Assembly: GCF_030867145.1 (NCBI RefSeq)
Contig: NC_134436.1
Location: 3,286,001 to 3,350,000 of the forward strand
Direction: 5' to 3'
DNA: 64,000 nt
From: Opisthocomus hoazin
Taxonomy: Eukaryota; Chordata; Aves; Opisthocomiformes; Opisthocomidae
The notes below the pieces were generated by a model, which did no database searches, had not been told where the DNA came from, and saw only the letters and a list, made by a program, of their open reading frames with translations. The position numbers were made by a program, and so were the translations under genes. Shown piece after piece: positions 1-11,200 of this stretch; position 1 is the stretch's first letter; each line of letters starts with the position of its first letter.

Positions 1-201
1 GACACCCACACAATCTTCCTACAGCCCTTCTGCCAGCACTGCCCCACGACCATCCCCGACTCACAGGACCTGCTGAAATCGGACCCTTGCAGGATTGTAC
101 CTTGGCCGCTGGCAGAGCCCTTCCCTTGCACTTGTGAATCTCATTTGCACACTGTTTATATCCCAGGGTACAGCACGTAGACGCCATTTTCCATTAATAA
201 A
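1..201 (+). other. possible terminal exon and poly(A) signal of an upstream gene
   Basis: After a pyrimidine-rich stretch ending in CTACAG at about 19-24 (acceptor-like), one frame stays open for about 50 codons and stops with TAG at about 178-180. A canonical AATAAA follows at 196-201. This order (acceptor, open frame, stop, poly(A) signal) suits a last exon on the plus strand. The peptide contains a CxxC pair and is Pro/Cys-rich, but I do not recognise it. The window edge hides anything upstream. The open frame is short enough to be chance, so this is a weak call. Confidence 0.2.
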
Positions 202-2009
202 GGGCCATGCCAACCCCTTTTCAGCTAGCTCCCCTATTGCTGTGGACTGATCTTCCTGCCAGATGCCTCAGCAGCAATTTAGCAGGTTGAGGGCACAGGG
301 AAAGCCCATGTCTGTCTCCGTGGGTGGTCTGGTTTGTTTCCAACATTGGCTTTCCACCTCCCAGCAGTGGGGCCTGGGTAATTTCAGCCTTATCTGTGCT
401 GGAGAGATATGGCATGGCAACTTCTGCACTTAAATTCCACTTTTCTGGTGTGAACAGCATCCCTGCTGTGTTGCCATGCAGCTCAGCCCAGGAAAACCTC
501 CTGCTGCTTAAGGCACTGGCACAGAAAGGTGAGGGAGGGAGGGACCTGAAGGCTGAAATCAGTCTAGGAATTATTATGAGTAGCACCTGAGCCTGGGGAA
601 AATCCCAGTTGTAGAAAAGGCTCCATCTCAATGACCTTTGCAACTAGCTGAGTCTGTTTAGGTGTGGAGGAGCTGGCTGGGGCTCTGAGAGGCTGTGCTA
701 GAGGGATCGGCTGCTCCCTGAGCAGCAAACACTCTGTTGAGCCCATTCACACAGCCTGGGTGCCTGGTCTCTCCTCTCCGAAAGAGCAGGTTGGAAATGG
801 ACTGCTTTCCTTCACCTAATGCGGGAGTCCCTCTCCCTGCCCTTGGCTACCGCCGGTTGGGACCGTGTGGGTCTCAGGCCCTTTAGGGCACACAGTCCCC
901 ACTTCTGACACAAGACTGGGAGATTTTCTGCAGAAAGCCTGGCTTGTGCACCTCTGTTCCCTGTTCTTACACCTGCATTTCTCTCTGCTGGGATGCTTTA
1001 TCTCTCACAGGGCCTGTCCTCTGTTTTACAGCCCCTTGTCCCACCTGGATTAATGGGATGATTCTTGAGTCCTTGAACCTGTTCAGGGATAGAGGGTCTA
1101 TCAGCTGAAGCCAACAGTAGTAGCAAAGACCTCTGCTTTATGCCGAAGGACTATCCCCAGCAGCAAAGGGGACTGGGGTGATGGTTTGTATCAAAGTCCT
1201 TCCAAGGTGCCTGCTGTAGTTTGGTTAGTGGAGACAGGGCCAAAATTTTTCTCCTCTAGTGGCAGGAGGCTTTCCAGGTAGTGGGGTCATAGTCACAGGC
1301 ACCCACGGACTGGCACAGACAGGCTGATGTGGCCCCAGGGTCCCCAAACCTTGCCAGAGTGTCACTCACTACCTCGCTCAGCAAGCCAAGCCCTGCAGCT
1401 CATCAGAGTAGGTTTTAGAGCCCATGGACTGTCCTTCCAGGAGGATTAATGCAGATTTGTGTTTGCTGGGAGCTCTGGAGGCATCTTCCAGTGGGGTCCT
1501 GACATTTAGGCATCCTCTCAAAGAAAGCAAACCACGGCTCCTCCACTGTTGTAGGACATGTCTAAGCCCTTGGCCTCATCCAGGAGCCTGTTTGTGATGT
1601 CCTGGAGCCCCAAACCCAAACGTAGTTTTGGTTAAGCCTTTTGGTTGGGGTTTATTGGGCTCACCAGGCCTGCGTTGCTGTGGAGAAGCTTGGTGAGGTC
1701 TGCAGGGCTGCATAGGTTGGTTTTTAGTTGCTCTATGCCTGTTGTGAGGTCTCTGACCTGCTGAGTGTGCTGATGGCCACAGTGGTGCAGGTGTCCTAGC
1801 ATGGGTGAGGCTGAGCAACCTTGTAGCTGCCACTGCTCACATTCCTGTGTGCTTTCGAGTTCCCCTCCCAGACACTGGGACGTTTGCAACTGTTGCTCTA
1901 GTTCTGTCTGGCTCCACAGCCGGGCTGGCTCTGGCATTTGAACTTCCAAAGAAGGAATTTAGAACTGCAGTCCTTGCAGCATTATGCAGACCCAGGACCC
2001 AGACCCATA
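202..2009. other. no recognisable gene
   Basis: Mixed-composition DNA with no family that I recognise. The only coding-like stretch is a minus-strand frame at 1632-1949 with a Gln/Glu/Leu-rich, coiled-coil-like N-terminal half. It is not assigned and is listed as a finding. Confidence 0.5.
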
Positions 2010-3465
2010 ATGCATCCCAGAGTCCTGAGGGAATTGGCTGGTGCCATTGCCAAGCCACTTTCCTGGATATTTGAAAGGTCATGGCAGTCAGGCAAAGTCC
2101 CTGGTGACTGGAAGTAGTGAAACATTGTACCCATTTTTAAAAAGGGTAGGAAAGAAGACCCTGGGAACTACTGACCTGGGGGACAGCGAGGTGATTTGAG
2201 ACAGACAGTATGGCTTCACCAAGGGCAAGTTCTGCCTGACCAACCCAGTGGTCTTCTATGACGGAGGGACTACATTAGTGGACAAGGGAAGAGCTATGGA
2301 TGTGATCTATCTGGACTTCTGTAAAGCCTTCAACACAGTTGGTCATAACATCCTTCTCTCTAAACTGGAGAAATATGGATTTGATGGGTGGACTGTTTGG
2401 TGGCTAAGGAATTGGTTGGAAGGTCTCAGTCCGAGGGTAGTAGTCAATGGCTGGATGTCCCAAATGGACGCCGGTGACAAGTGGTGTCCCTCAGGGGTCT
2501 GTACTGGGACTGGTGCTGTTTAACATTTTCATCAATGACGTAGACAGTGAGATCGAGTGCACCCTCAGCAAGTTTGCAGATGGCACCAAGCTGAGTGGTG
2601 CAATTGACACACCAGAAGGATGGGATGCCATCCAGAGGGACCCCTGGACAAGCTCGAGAAGTGGGCCTGTGTGAACCTCATGAGGTTCAGCAAGGCCAAG
2701 TGCAATGTCCTGCATCTGCGTTGGGGCAACCCCCAGTATCAATACAGGCTGGAGGATGAAGGGCTTGAGAGCAGCCCTGTCGAGAAGGACTTGTGGGTAC
2801 TGGTGTATGAAAAGCTAGACATGAGCCATGAATGTGTGCTTGCAGCCCAGAAGGCCAACCACACCCTGGGCTGCATCAAGAGAAGCATGGGCAGCAGGTC
2901 GAGGGAGGTGATTCTGCCCCTCTACTCTGCTCTGGTGAGACCCCACCTGGAGTCCTGCATCCAGCTCTGGAACCCCAGCACAACAAGGACGTGGAGCTGT
3001 TGGAGTGGGTCCAGAGGAGGCCACAAAGATGATCTGAGGGCTGAAGCACCTCTCCTATGAGGAGAGGCTGAGAGAGTTGGGGCTGTTCAGCCTGGAGAAG
3101 GGAAGGCTGCGGGGAGACCTTATAGCAGCCTTCCAGTACCTTAAGGGGGTCTATAGGAAAGATGGGGAAAATATTTTCAGCAGGGCTTGTCGTGATAGGA
3201 CAAGGAGTAATGGCTTTAAACTACGGGAGGGTAGATTTAGCCTAGACATAAGGAAGAAATTTTTTACCATGACGGTGGTGAAATACTGGAACGGGTTGCC
3301 CAGAGAGGTAGTGGAGGCCCCCTCCCTGGAAACATTCAAGGCCAAGTTGGACATGGCTCTGAGCAACCTCCTCTAGTGGAAGATGTCCCTGCTCACTTCA
3401 GGGGGTGTGGGCTAGGTGACCTCTACAGGTCCCTTCCAACCCAAAGCATTCTATGATTCTGTGAC
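2010..3465 (+). mobile_element. CR1 LINE, 5'-truncated
   Basis: A non-LTR retrotransposon copy in plus orientation. It contains the RT core and C-terminal part of CR1 ORF2, then a 3' UTR ending near 3465 in the CR1-type tail (ATTCTATGATTCTGTGA). The 5' border near 2010 is estimated from where CR1-like sequence begins. The 5' end is missing, as is usual for CR1 copies. The same subfamily appears in opposite orientation at 63,633-64,000: the two share the ORF2 C-terminal sequence almost word for word. Confidence 0.93.
2146..3376 (+). pseudogene. CR1 ORF2 reverse transcriptase remnant
   Basis: This is the decayed coding part of the CR1 at 2010-3465. The RT region shows the [10 protein letters not shown] motif (the conserved F-x-KAFDTV block, with D changed to N), then INDVDSE. 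The catalytic FADD block reads FADGTK, so the second catalytic Asp is lost. Frames change several times: pieces at 2248-2523, 2447-2674, 2620-3060 and 3077-3376 lie in two alternating frames. The C-terminal block (GLFSLEKGRLRGDL to the final LSNLL before the stop at 3374-3376) is well preserved. No functional protein can be made. Confidence 0.9.
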
Positions 3466-4916
3466 CCCTCCTGCCCCAGCCTGCAGGAGAAACCCTTTGC
3501 TGCAGCAGGGCCAGGTGAGGGGACAGGCTTGTTCTGCAGCGCAATGCACTGGCACCCTCTCATGACACAGTTATGTATGAATGCCTGGGTTGCTTGCCCC
3601 AGTCCTTCCTACAATGCTGGCAATGACTGGTGCACTGCTTTCAGGTATTTTGGAGGCTTCAGTGGGGAGGGCCTCAAGCTGGGTTGGCCCTTCTTCTGTC
3701 CTGCTCTGCTCCAAATCCTCAGCCTCAGCTCCACGTGCTCCAGTATCCCAGGACATAAACAAGGACTGTGTGAGACAGCAAGAAGGGTCTGTGTTTGTGT
3801 ATTGCTTCTGCCAGCTGCGGTGTCGGCAAGGACTCTGTTCCCACCCCTCCCAGCCCCAGGAGCAAAGCCAGCTGTGATTGTCCCTGCACTGCTGGAGCAG
3901 GAGAGCTGGTGAGCCTGCTGCCCGGTCATGTAACCCCAGCTTTCGACCCATTTGCTCTGACTCAGCCACAGAGACACTGGTAGAGTTTGCCAGCTCGGTT
4001 CCCACAGGCTCCAATCTTACCTTCCCAGCCCACTTTGGGACAAAGCCAGAGTGTGCAGCTGAAATGGGATGGCTCAATTTCATCCCAAATGATGCTGAAC
4101 CTAATGACAAACTGAGCTGCACAACAGCCACACCATTTGGCTGCTTCATAACACTGTGCTTTGGCCAATGGTCTGGGTGGCCAGCATGGGCTTTGGAGCA
4201 GCTCAGCAGGGCACTGTGTCCTGCGTGGCAGATAGGGGGGAGCCTGGCTCCTCTGCAAGCTGCCCTAGGCCTGCTGAGCCTCTACAGCATGGCTCTGAAA
4301 GCCCAGTGAAGTTAAATTCACTGTCACAGAGTTTGGCCTTGCTCAGCAAGCTTGGTTCAGCCATGCTCAGCAAGGTGCCACGACCCAATGGCAGAGCCTG
4401 CCACAATGACAGGCAGCAGTTCTCCTGGCACGGCGTGGATAAATACCAAAATACGGTCAGTAATTCCCTGGGTGTTGTGTTAGGTTGACAAAAGTCTTTG
4501 TTACCCTGGATTTGGGTTTGGACATTTGGACAGCTGGGCATGTCCCACTGCTGTCCTGCCAGTCTCATGGCCAAAGTCAGCATTTCTCTCCACTGGGTAG
4601 GAACTGGGGAATGGCCCTAGCAAAACCAGGATTGTGCATCCCTGCACAAATGGACCAACAAGCCTACCAAAGAGTGAAGCAATAGCGTGAGCAGGCCCAG
4701 GGACAAGTGTTCCAAAGGATGCCTTTGCCTCCTACGGCTAATACAAAGGCAGCAGAGTGCAGGGGAGCGAGTTTTGGTCCATGTCCCAGCACAACCCTCC
4801 AACAGCTCCTGCGGGAGCTGCCCAGCACTATTGTCCTGCTGGGCAATGTCTCCAGAAACCTCTCCCTGCAAGGTTGGTTGATTGTGCTTTGGGAAGTCTT
4901 TGGGGATGCAATATAA
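3466..4916. other. no recognisable gene
   Basis: Non-repetitive sequence of average composition. Open frames of up to 192 codons on the minus strand (3571-4149) have no recognisable domain and are Ser/Gly/Pro/Trp-biased, as expected of chance frames in this base composition. Confidence 0.5.
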
Positions 4917-5238
4917 AACAGGAGGATAGGGATGGATAGGATGGGAATTGGGATGAGATAGGAAAAGAATGGTGTGGGGATAGGGATGGGGATGTAAACG
5001 GCATGGGTGGGATGTGTATGGGATGGAGACGGCATGTGGATGGGATAGAGATGGGGATTGCAATGGGTTTAAATGGGGAAGGGAAGGGAATGAGACAAAG
5101 ATGGAGAGTGGGATAAAGTTGGGGAGGAAAAGGGAAGGGAGTGGGATGGGGTGGGGAGGGGAAGGAGTGGGACAGGAGGGGAAGGAATGGGGCTGAGAGA
5201 TGGGAAGAGGAAGGGGATGGGAAAGGGGATGGAAAAGG
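4917..5238 (+). repeat. purine/G-rich degenerate GGGAT tract
   Basis: About 320 bases with very few pyrimidines other than T. It is built from degenerate units such as GGGAT, GGGATGG, GGGAATG and GGGAAGG. Units vary in length, so it is a degenerate simple repeat rather than a regular minisatellite. Many closely spaced GG and GGGG runs give it quadruplex- or triplex-forming potential. Open frames across it are repeat artefacts. Confidence 0.85.
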
Positions 5239-8200
5239 CCAGCTCTTGTTCAGAGAAGCGTATGTTCAGACAGCAGCTTGCACTAGCGCAGCCATGTTGG
5301 ATACAAGCAGCCTTGGAAAGCACTGCATGCCGTTCTCTTGTTGTTATCCCAAAGGGCTATGCTGCTCAGCCAGCCAACTGTACCAGCAGGTTTTTATTTT
5401 ACATTTATTTTCCTAATGGCTTGGGTGGCCTGGAAACTTGAGCAGTGAATTGTGACTGCTCAAGATTGGGTAAAATCCACACAATGGATGTGCACTGCAG
5501 TGTGGCACAGCGATGAGTCACTGAAATCGTAATTAGGGAAGAAAATAGCAGTGGGTTTACAAGCATTGCGTTTCTCCTGAATTACAATGATGTTTTAGAC
5601 TGGTTTATGGGACATTGCACATGTCAAAAAATACACAGAAATGGAAGAAGCAGTAGCTGATATAAAGCAGTTTAACAATTAAGGGAGGAAGAAAAACCAG
5701 CATCACTTTTTTCAGTGACAGCACAGATGCTTTGGAAAGGATGGGGGGGGGGGGGGGGGGTGAGCAGAGGAAACCATAGCAAAACAGGGATGTGGGACAG
5801 TGGCTTTGTGCCCTGATGTGGAGTTCAAGGTGATGCAGATAACTTGGGCAGAAAAGGCATGCAGGGAAAGAGTGCTTGAGAGTGGTTGGAGTCCCACAAG
5901 TGTCCCCTCCTCAGCTGTGCAAGTCTCAGCACTTTCCTGGAGAGAACCTCAGCAGAGTGCAGCAACCAAGGAAGATGCATCACCCATGGATTGCAGTGCG
6001 GCAGGGAGTCCTGGAAAGCCAAAGTCAATCTTTTTATTGTCTTCCAGTAGCTTTATTTTGTTCTTCTGGAAAGGTACATACTGCTTTACAATGAGCAGGG
6101 CTGTAAAGTACTGAGCAAAGAAGCTCTGTTGCAAATGGGCACATGTATAATCTTTATGGCCTTGTGTTAGCATCAGGTTTCAGCAGGTCCTGAGACGAGG
6201 TGGAACGCAGCTCTCCAGCCCACATGGTTCCAGAGAGACTTCTGACCCCTGCAGTTGCTGTGACCTCTTTAGCCAGCTGCCCCAGCACTGGGGGGAAAGG
6301 CCAGCAGTTCCCAAGGGGCTCGGCAGGGCTCACTCATGGGGAGTCTGTGTGTGTTCATCAGGCTTGGCTTCACTCAGAGATCAGCAACTGCACAAGAAGC
6401 TCTGTGAAACCCAGGGCCTTGGGGATCCAAATTATCACCTCCACCCCACGAAGAGACACAGCTGTGCCACCCACACTAGGACCGTGGTAGAGGAAAGCTG
6501 CTCCTCATCCGTCCCCAGGCAGGCAGCAGGCATCAGCCAGCTCTCGCCTGTGGGCTCTGAACAATCATCAAGGTCATCTTCTTGGATTTACATGTTTTTA
6601 ATTATTTTAAGTAAACACAGAGGACATGTTCCAAGGTAGAGACCAGACAGCTGCTACTGCCATCGGGAAGTAGAGCCCTGCCTGCTTGCTGTGATCACTC
6701 TCCTGCAACTGCCTCCAACCCCAAAGCAATGGGACACAATACTAGGAGGGACTCATCAGCATGAGTGCTAATTTCCTGTGCCCTGATGCTCCCCCGAAGC
6801 CATCAGGCAAGCCATCTGGTCCAGCCTTTGAGGACAGACTTCCCAGCTCATGCATCTTGGCAGAGGGCTTCTTGGGTGCTGGCATTTCTTTCCTCTGGTT
6901 TTACCTCCTTTTCTGGGGACTCCCTTCTCGTGGAGCAGCATGTCTGGCAGCCACCATGCCTGTGCCACTGACAGAGTCAGTGCAACCAAAGCAGCATGTC
7001 CATGGGTTGTGCTCCGTGCTGGTGACACCATGTGATGGGATATCTCCCAGCAACTGGCTATTTTTGGTCCAAGATCTCATCAGTCCTTTCTGTCCCGGGA
7101 CTCACCCTTGATGGAACATGGTTTGTGTCTCCATCATTAAGACCATAGGAAGGAGCAGATACTAGTTAGTCCCCTCTGTCACCAGAGACACTGTTCTGGT
7201 GGTGGCATCCAGCAGCAGCTTTAACTCCTGTGGGGAAAGTCCCTCAGTGCCAGTTAATATGCCGTGTGGCTAATTCCCAAATAGTTTGTTCCATCCCTTG
7301 GGAAGGTCATTTCCCCAAAGAGGCCAGAGACCAGAGCTCCCTGACTTCTGGGGAACGTGACAGTCCCCTGCCCCTTAATGCCAGCTGCTGCCCGGTCAGA
7401 CTGTCCCCCAGCCCATTCCCTGTCTGACTACAGCCATGCCCCACATGGGCAGCCGCAAGTGGTCTGCAGCCCCAGTAGCGCAGGAGACCTGTAGCTCTGG
7501 GCAATAACGGGAACAACCACGTCAGTTAACCTGAGGAGACTGAACCTGGCTCGTGGCTGTCCTGGTGCATCTGCTGGTGGATGAATGTGGCACGGGAACC
7601 TGGGAACCTCCCTGAGCATGGATGTTTGAGCTTTTAAAGCATCCTGTTGAAGGAAGTTGCTAAGCTTTAGTGCTTTCCAGGAGCTGCAGAGTTAAAGAGT
7701 TGAAAAGTTATTTACAAACCTGACACCCATAATGCAGGTTTTACACCCTATAGAACAGCAGCACAGCATGCATCCTAATCTCCAATGAAGCATCTGTCTC
7801 AGAGTGGCAACCACAGGGCAAGCTGTGCAATGGGATGTTTGTGCAGTACTTCACCCGGATGGGAACTTTTGGCTAATCAGACTAATCTCAGTCTGCCTAA
7901 TTACACCTTAGCCTTGTCCTGAGATCCCAGGAATGTGTGCAAAAAGAGCACTTCATAGCTTTGACTGCAGGGCAACAGCAACTTGCTGCTTTTAGGAGCA
8001 CATCCCAGATTGTGAGGAGCTCAGTGGCGTACACTTTTGAACACCTGCTTCCAAAGACAGACAGAGTTTGGACAGGGTGTCCATCCAGAGGTCATGGTCA
8101 GACAACCTGCAGAGGTTCGCTGCTAACCTGTCCTGACGGCACTGGAGGCGGGACAGCCGCAGAGCTGCTCACTTCGCAGTTTTTAGTGCTGAGCAAGGAC

Positions 8201-11200
8201 ATCCGTGTGCGTTTCTTCTTGGACTATGAGCATCCACCATATGGGCACCGAGGTCTATGGTGTGACCTGTCTTCAAGTGACCTGGCTGACACTTGGACAG
8301 CGAACACCCAGGGTGAGCTCACCCAGGGAAGAGCAAGTTAAGTGCGTGACAGTTTGCAGGATAAGCTGATTTATTGTACGGGCCAGGAGAAATGGTAAGG
8401 ACTTAAATATCTGCTTTAGTCTATATTTAAACAGCTACACAGCTACTTTGAATTTTCAGAACTGCTGTGTGCTGAGCTGCTCCTGTGAGATTCAGACGGT
8501 TTGTTGAGCTGGCTGAAGTACAAACTAAAGGTCAGCTTCGGGCAACTTTATTTCACAGTCCTGGGGGTGGTATTTAACACACACACACACATTTCATGCA
8601 AGCATCTCATCTGAGTGCCAGGAACAGCATACACAGAAGTGAAGCATTGTCGGACTTGCCCCTAATTTATAAGGCTTTCAGCTGGCCAAGTCCCTGCAGA
8701 ACGAAAACTTTTGGCAAAGCTGAGTTTTAACCAGACATGAAGAGCCACTCCTCCTTTTGCTGTTAAACCAACCTATAGTAACCCATAGTAATGTGCAACC
8801 CATAGATGACAGCTCTGCACCCTCCTGAGCAGTGGCTCATATGGCCCCTGACACCAAGGCGGTTGTGCTGGGGGGTGGCCAGATGATTTCCCTGCAGGGA
8901 CTGGTGTAAGAGAGGAAGGATGTGCATGAGGGCTTGGTCCACACATTTAAACATGAAGGTGCAGGCCACGCGTGGTGGCAAGTGGAGAGGCTGGCGGATC
9001 GCTGTGCGGGGGCTGCAGCCCCCCTGCTCCCCTCTGCCCCGGGGCAGGAGGGAGCTCCTGGGATGCTGCATGCCGCTGGCATGACTGACATCTGCCCGGG
9101 GCCCACAGGATCCCGAAGCAGGGGGATATTTCCCCTTAGATTCACTTTTGCTTTGCAGCTCCCCATTTCTGCCCCTCTCATGGAGCTGAGCAGAAAGAGC
9201 CAGCACAAGCATGCCCATTGCTGGGGCAGCTGGGCAGCACAACCTCGTGGTTAAAAATGCCTTTCATGTTTAAAGTAAATTGTCAGGCTGGATTTCAGTC
9301 CCGTTGTGGGCATAGCACATGTTTTCTGCTATATCTCCCTTCTCCCCCATAGTGGTCAAAGCTATTGTGCAGGCATCTCTAATGCTTTTTTTCAAAACAA
9401 AAATTAATGGCTCTGTAAGCTATTTCACAGAAATTAAATGGAACAGTGAGTTGCAAAAGGAGTTTTGGGAAAAGCAGTGTTATAAAACCTGGTTTCCTGC
9501 GGTGTCTCTGAGGGCTTGTACTGCGGCTGAGCTTTCACTGCAGTCTTTCCATACTGGAGGAACAAGTTTTTATTCTCCTGCCTGGCCACCACTTTTCATG
9601 TAGCATAGGGGAACTTAATTACCCTGATAACTCTCACATCCAAATTTTTACCAAAATTGGCTGAAATACAAATGTTACTGGGGAAGGAAGAGGCCTGTGA
9701 GAGTATCCACTCTGAGCATCCTCAGCTGAGGAGGCTCTCTGGACGGTGCCGTGGAGGATGAGCTAACACGTGGGCAGCAAACTAGGCCAAGCGCTCAGCT
9801 CCTGGGGCTGTCCTGGCCTGCAGCAGGAAGGAAATCAGGGACACGCTGATGCTTTTGCTGCAGAACCTGGCAGTGAAGCAGGACGTGAAGCGCCTCTGAG
9901 TGTATGGGGGAGAGCAGAGCGTGAACTACCCTGGCAGCCGCACAGATATCCCAAAGACGATCCCGGGGGATGCTGAGCAGGAAGGAGAGGGGGAAATCCC
10001 AGCAATGACATAGGGAATTACCACCAGAGGGCACTTAAATATTGCTCTTGCTGAACAAATGGCGTTTTCGAGCAAGAGGCCAGCTCTGGATTGCCTGACA
10101 ACGCACATCAGAGCCTGACTCATTGCTGGCACAGAGAGCAAAGGAAAGCACTCTAAAGGCATTTGAGAAATCATGCATGAATGGGAATTTACTAGCAAGA
10201 CGCAGAGGACTGAACTTTTCTTCTAGACTTTTTCAGAGAGGTCTGCCAGTGCGTCTCCACCCTGTGTAGTCTGGCAAGGTGAGCAGTGCATCATTAGACT
10301 TTGACCTGTGTGGTACCCACAGGGCTTGGCGCAGAGGAAAGCAGACTTTTTACACCTCCATCCTGCTTGCTATGAATATGTCTTGTCTGCTGTTCATCAT
10401 GAGTGCTGAAAAGACAAGAGTCACAGCCCTGGCAGGGATCCTGGCTCAGCACCTGCTGTGACACTCACCTGGGTGCATCTGTGCCCTGCTTTTTATTCCA
10501 GAACTGGGCAGGGATAGAACAATTACCTGTCTTCTAGGAGAAATTGCAGGGAATGGGTAAGGAAGGAATTGAATAGGATTTTAAACCCAATTCTGAGAGC
10601 TCCTCAATACCCATGAGGATCTGGGTGTCAGATAAAGTCTGTAGATGTGAGGACAGGCATGTACTGCAGATGGAGAATCACATTACAAGGATGAAAGACA
10701 AAAACTTCCATCATCATTTTGGGGGCAAGCCAGAGCACCCTGTTCATCACCCCCATTTGTCTCAGGGAGGCACCCTGGCACTCAGTAATGGGATGCGATG
10801 ATTTTGCCGGGGTCACACTGCAGCTGCAGGTGTTGGTGCCATGCTCAGAGATCTGCTCTGAGCACAAAAAGCTTCATGAGGATCCTGGCGCCAAGGCAGC
10901 AAAAGCTGAAAGTCTTATGGCGTAGGAGACGGAGAACTGAATTGAGCGTGGTCTCTAGAGGGAAAACGATGACTGCAGACAACGGAAAGCAGATGCTGTG
11001 TTGGAAATGCTATTGAATTCTTCAAACATCTGGAGAAAATGAGTTTTCTCAGTGGGGGTCCCAAGCCCTCGCAGGAGCATCCATGTGCAGTGAGAATCTC
11101 ACCTGAGGTGGGTCCAGGGTGCTGGGAGGACAGAAGCAAGGCTTGCTTTGGAATGTGGCATCTCCCAGCATCTCACCTGGCGATTCTCCTGCCTGGGAAG

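Noticed and set aside
3571-4149. 192-codon minus-strand frame
   Set aside because: No domain, biased composition, no splice or promoter context, and overlapping frames on both strands. Probably chance.
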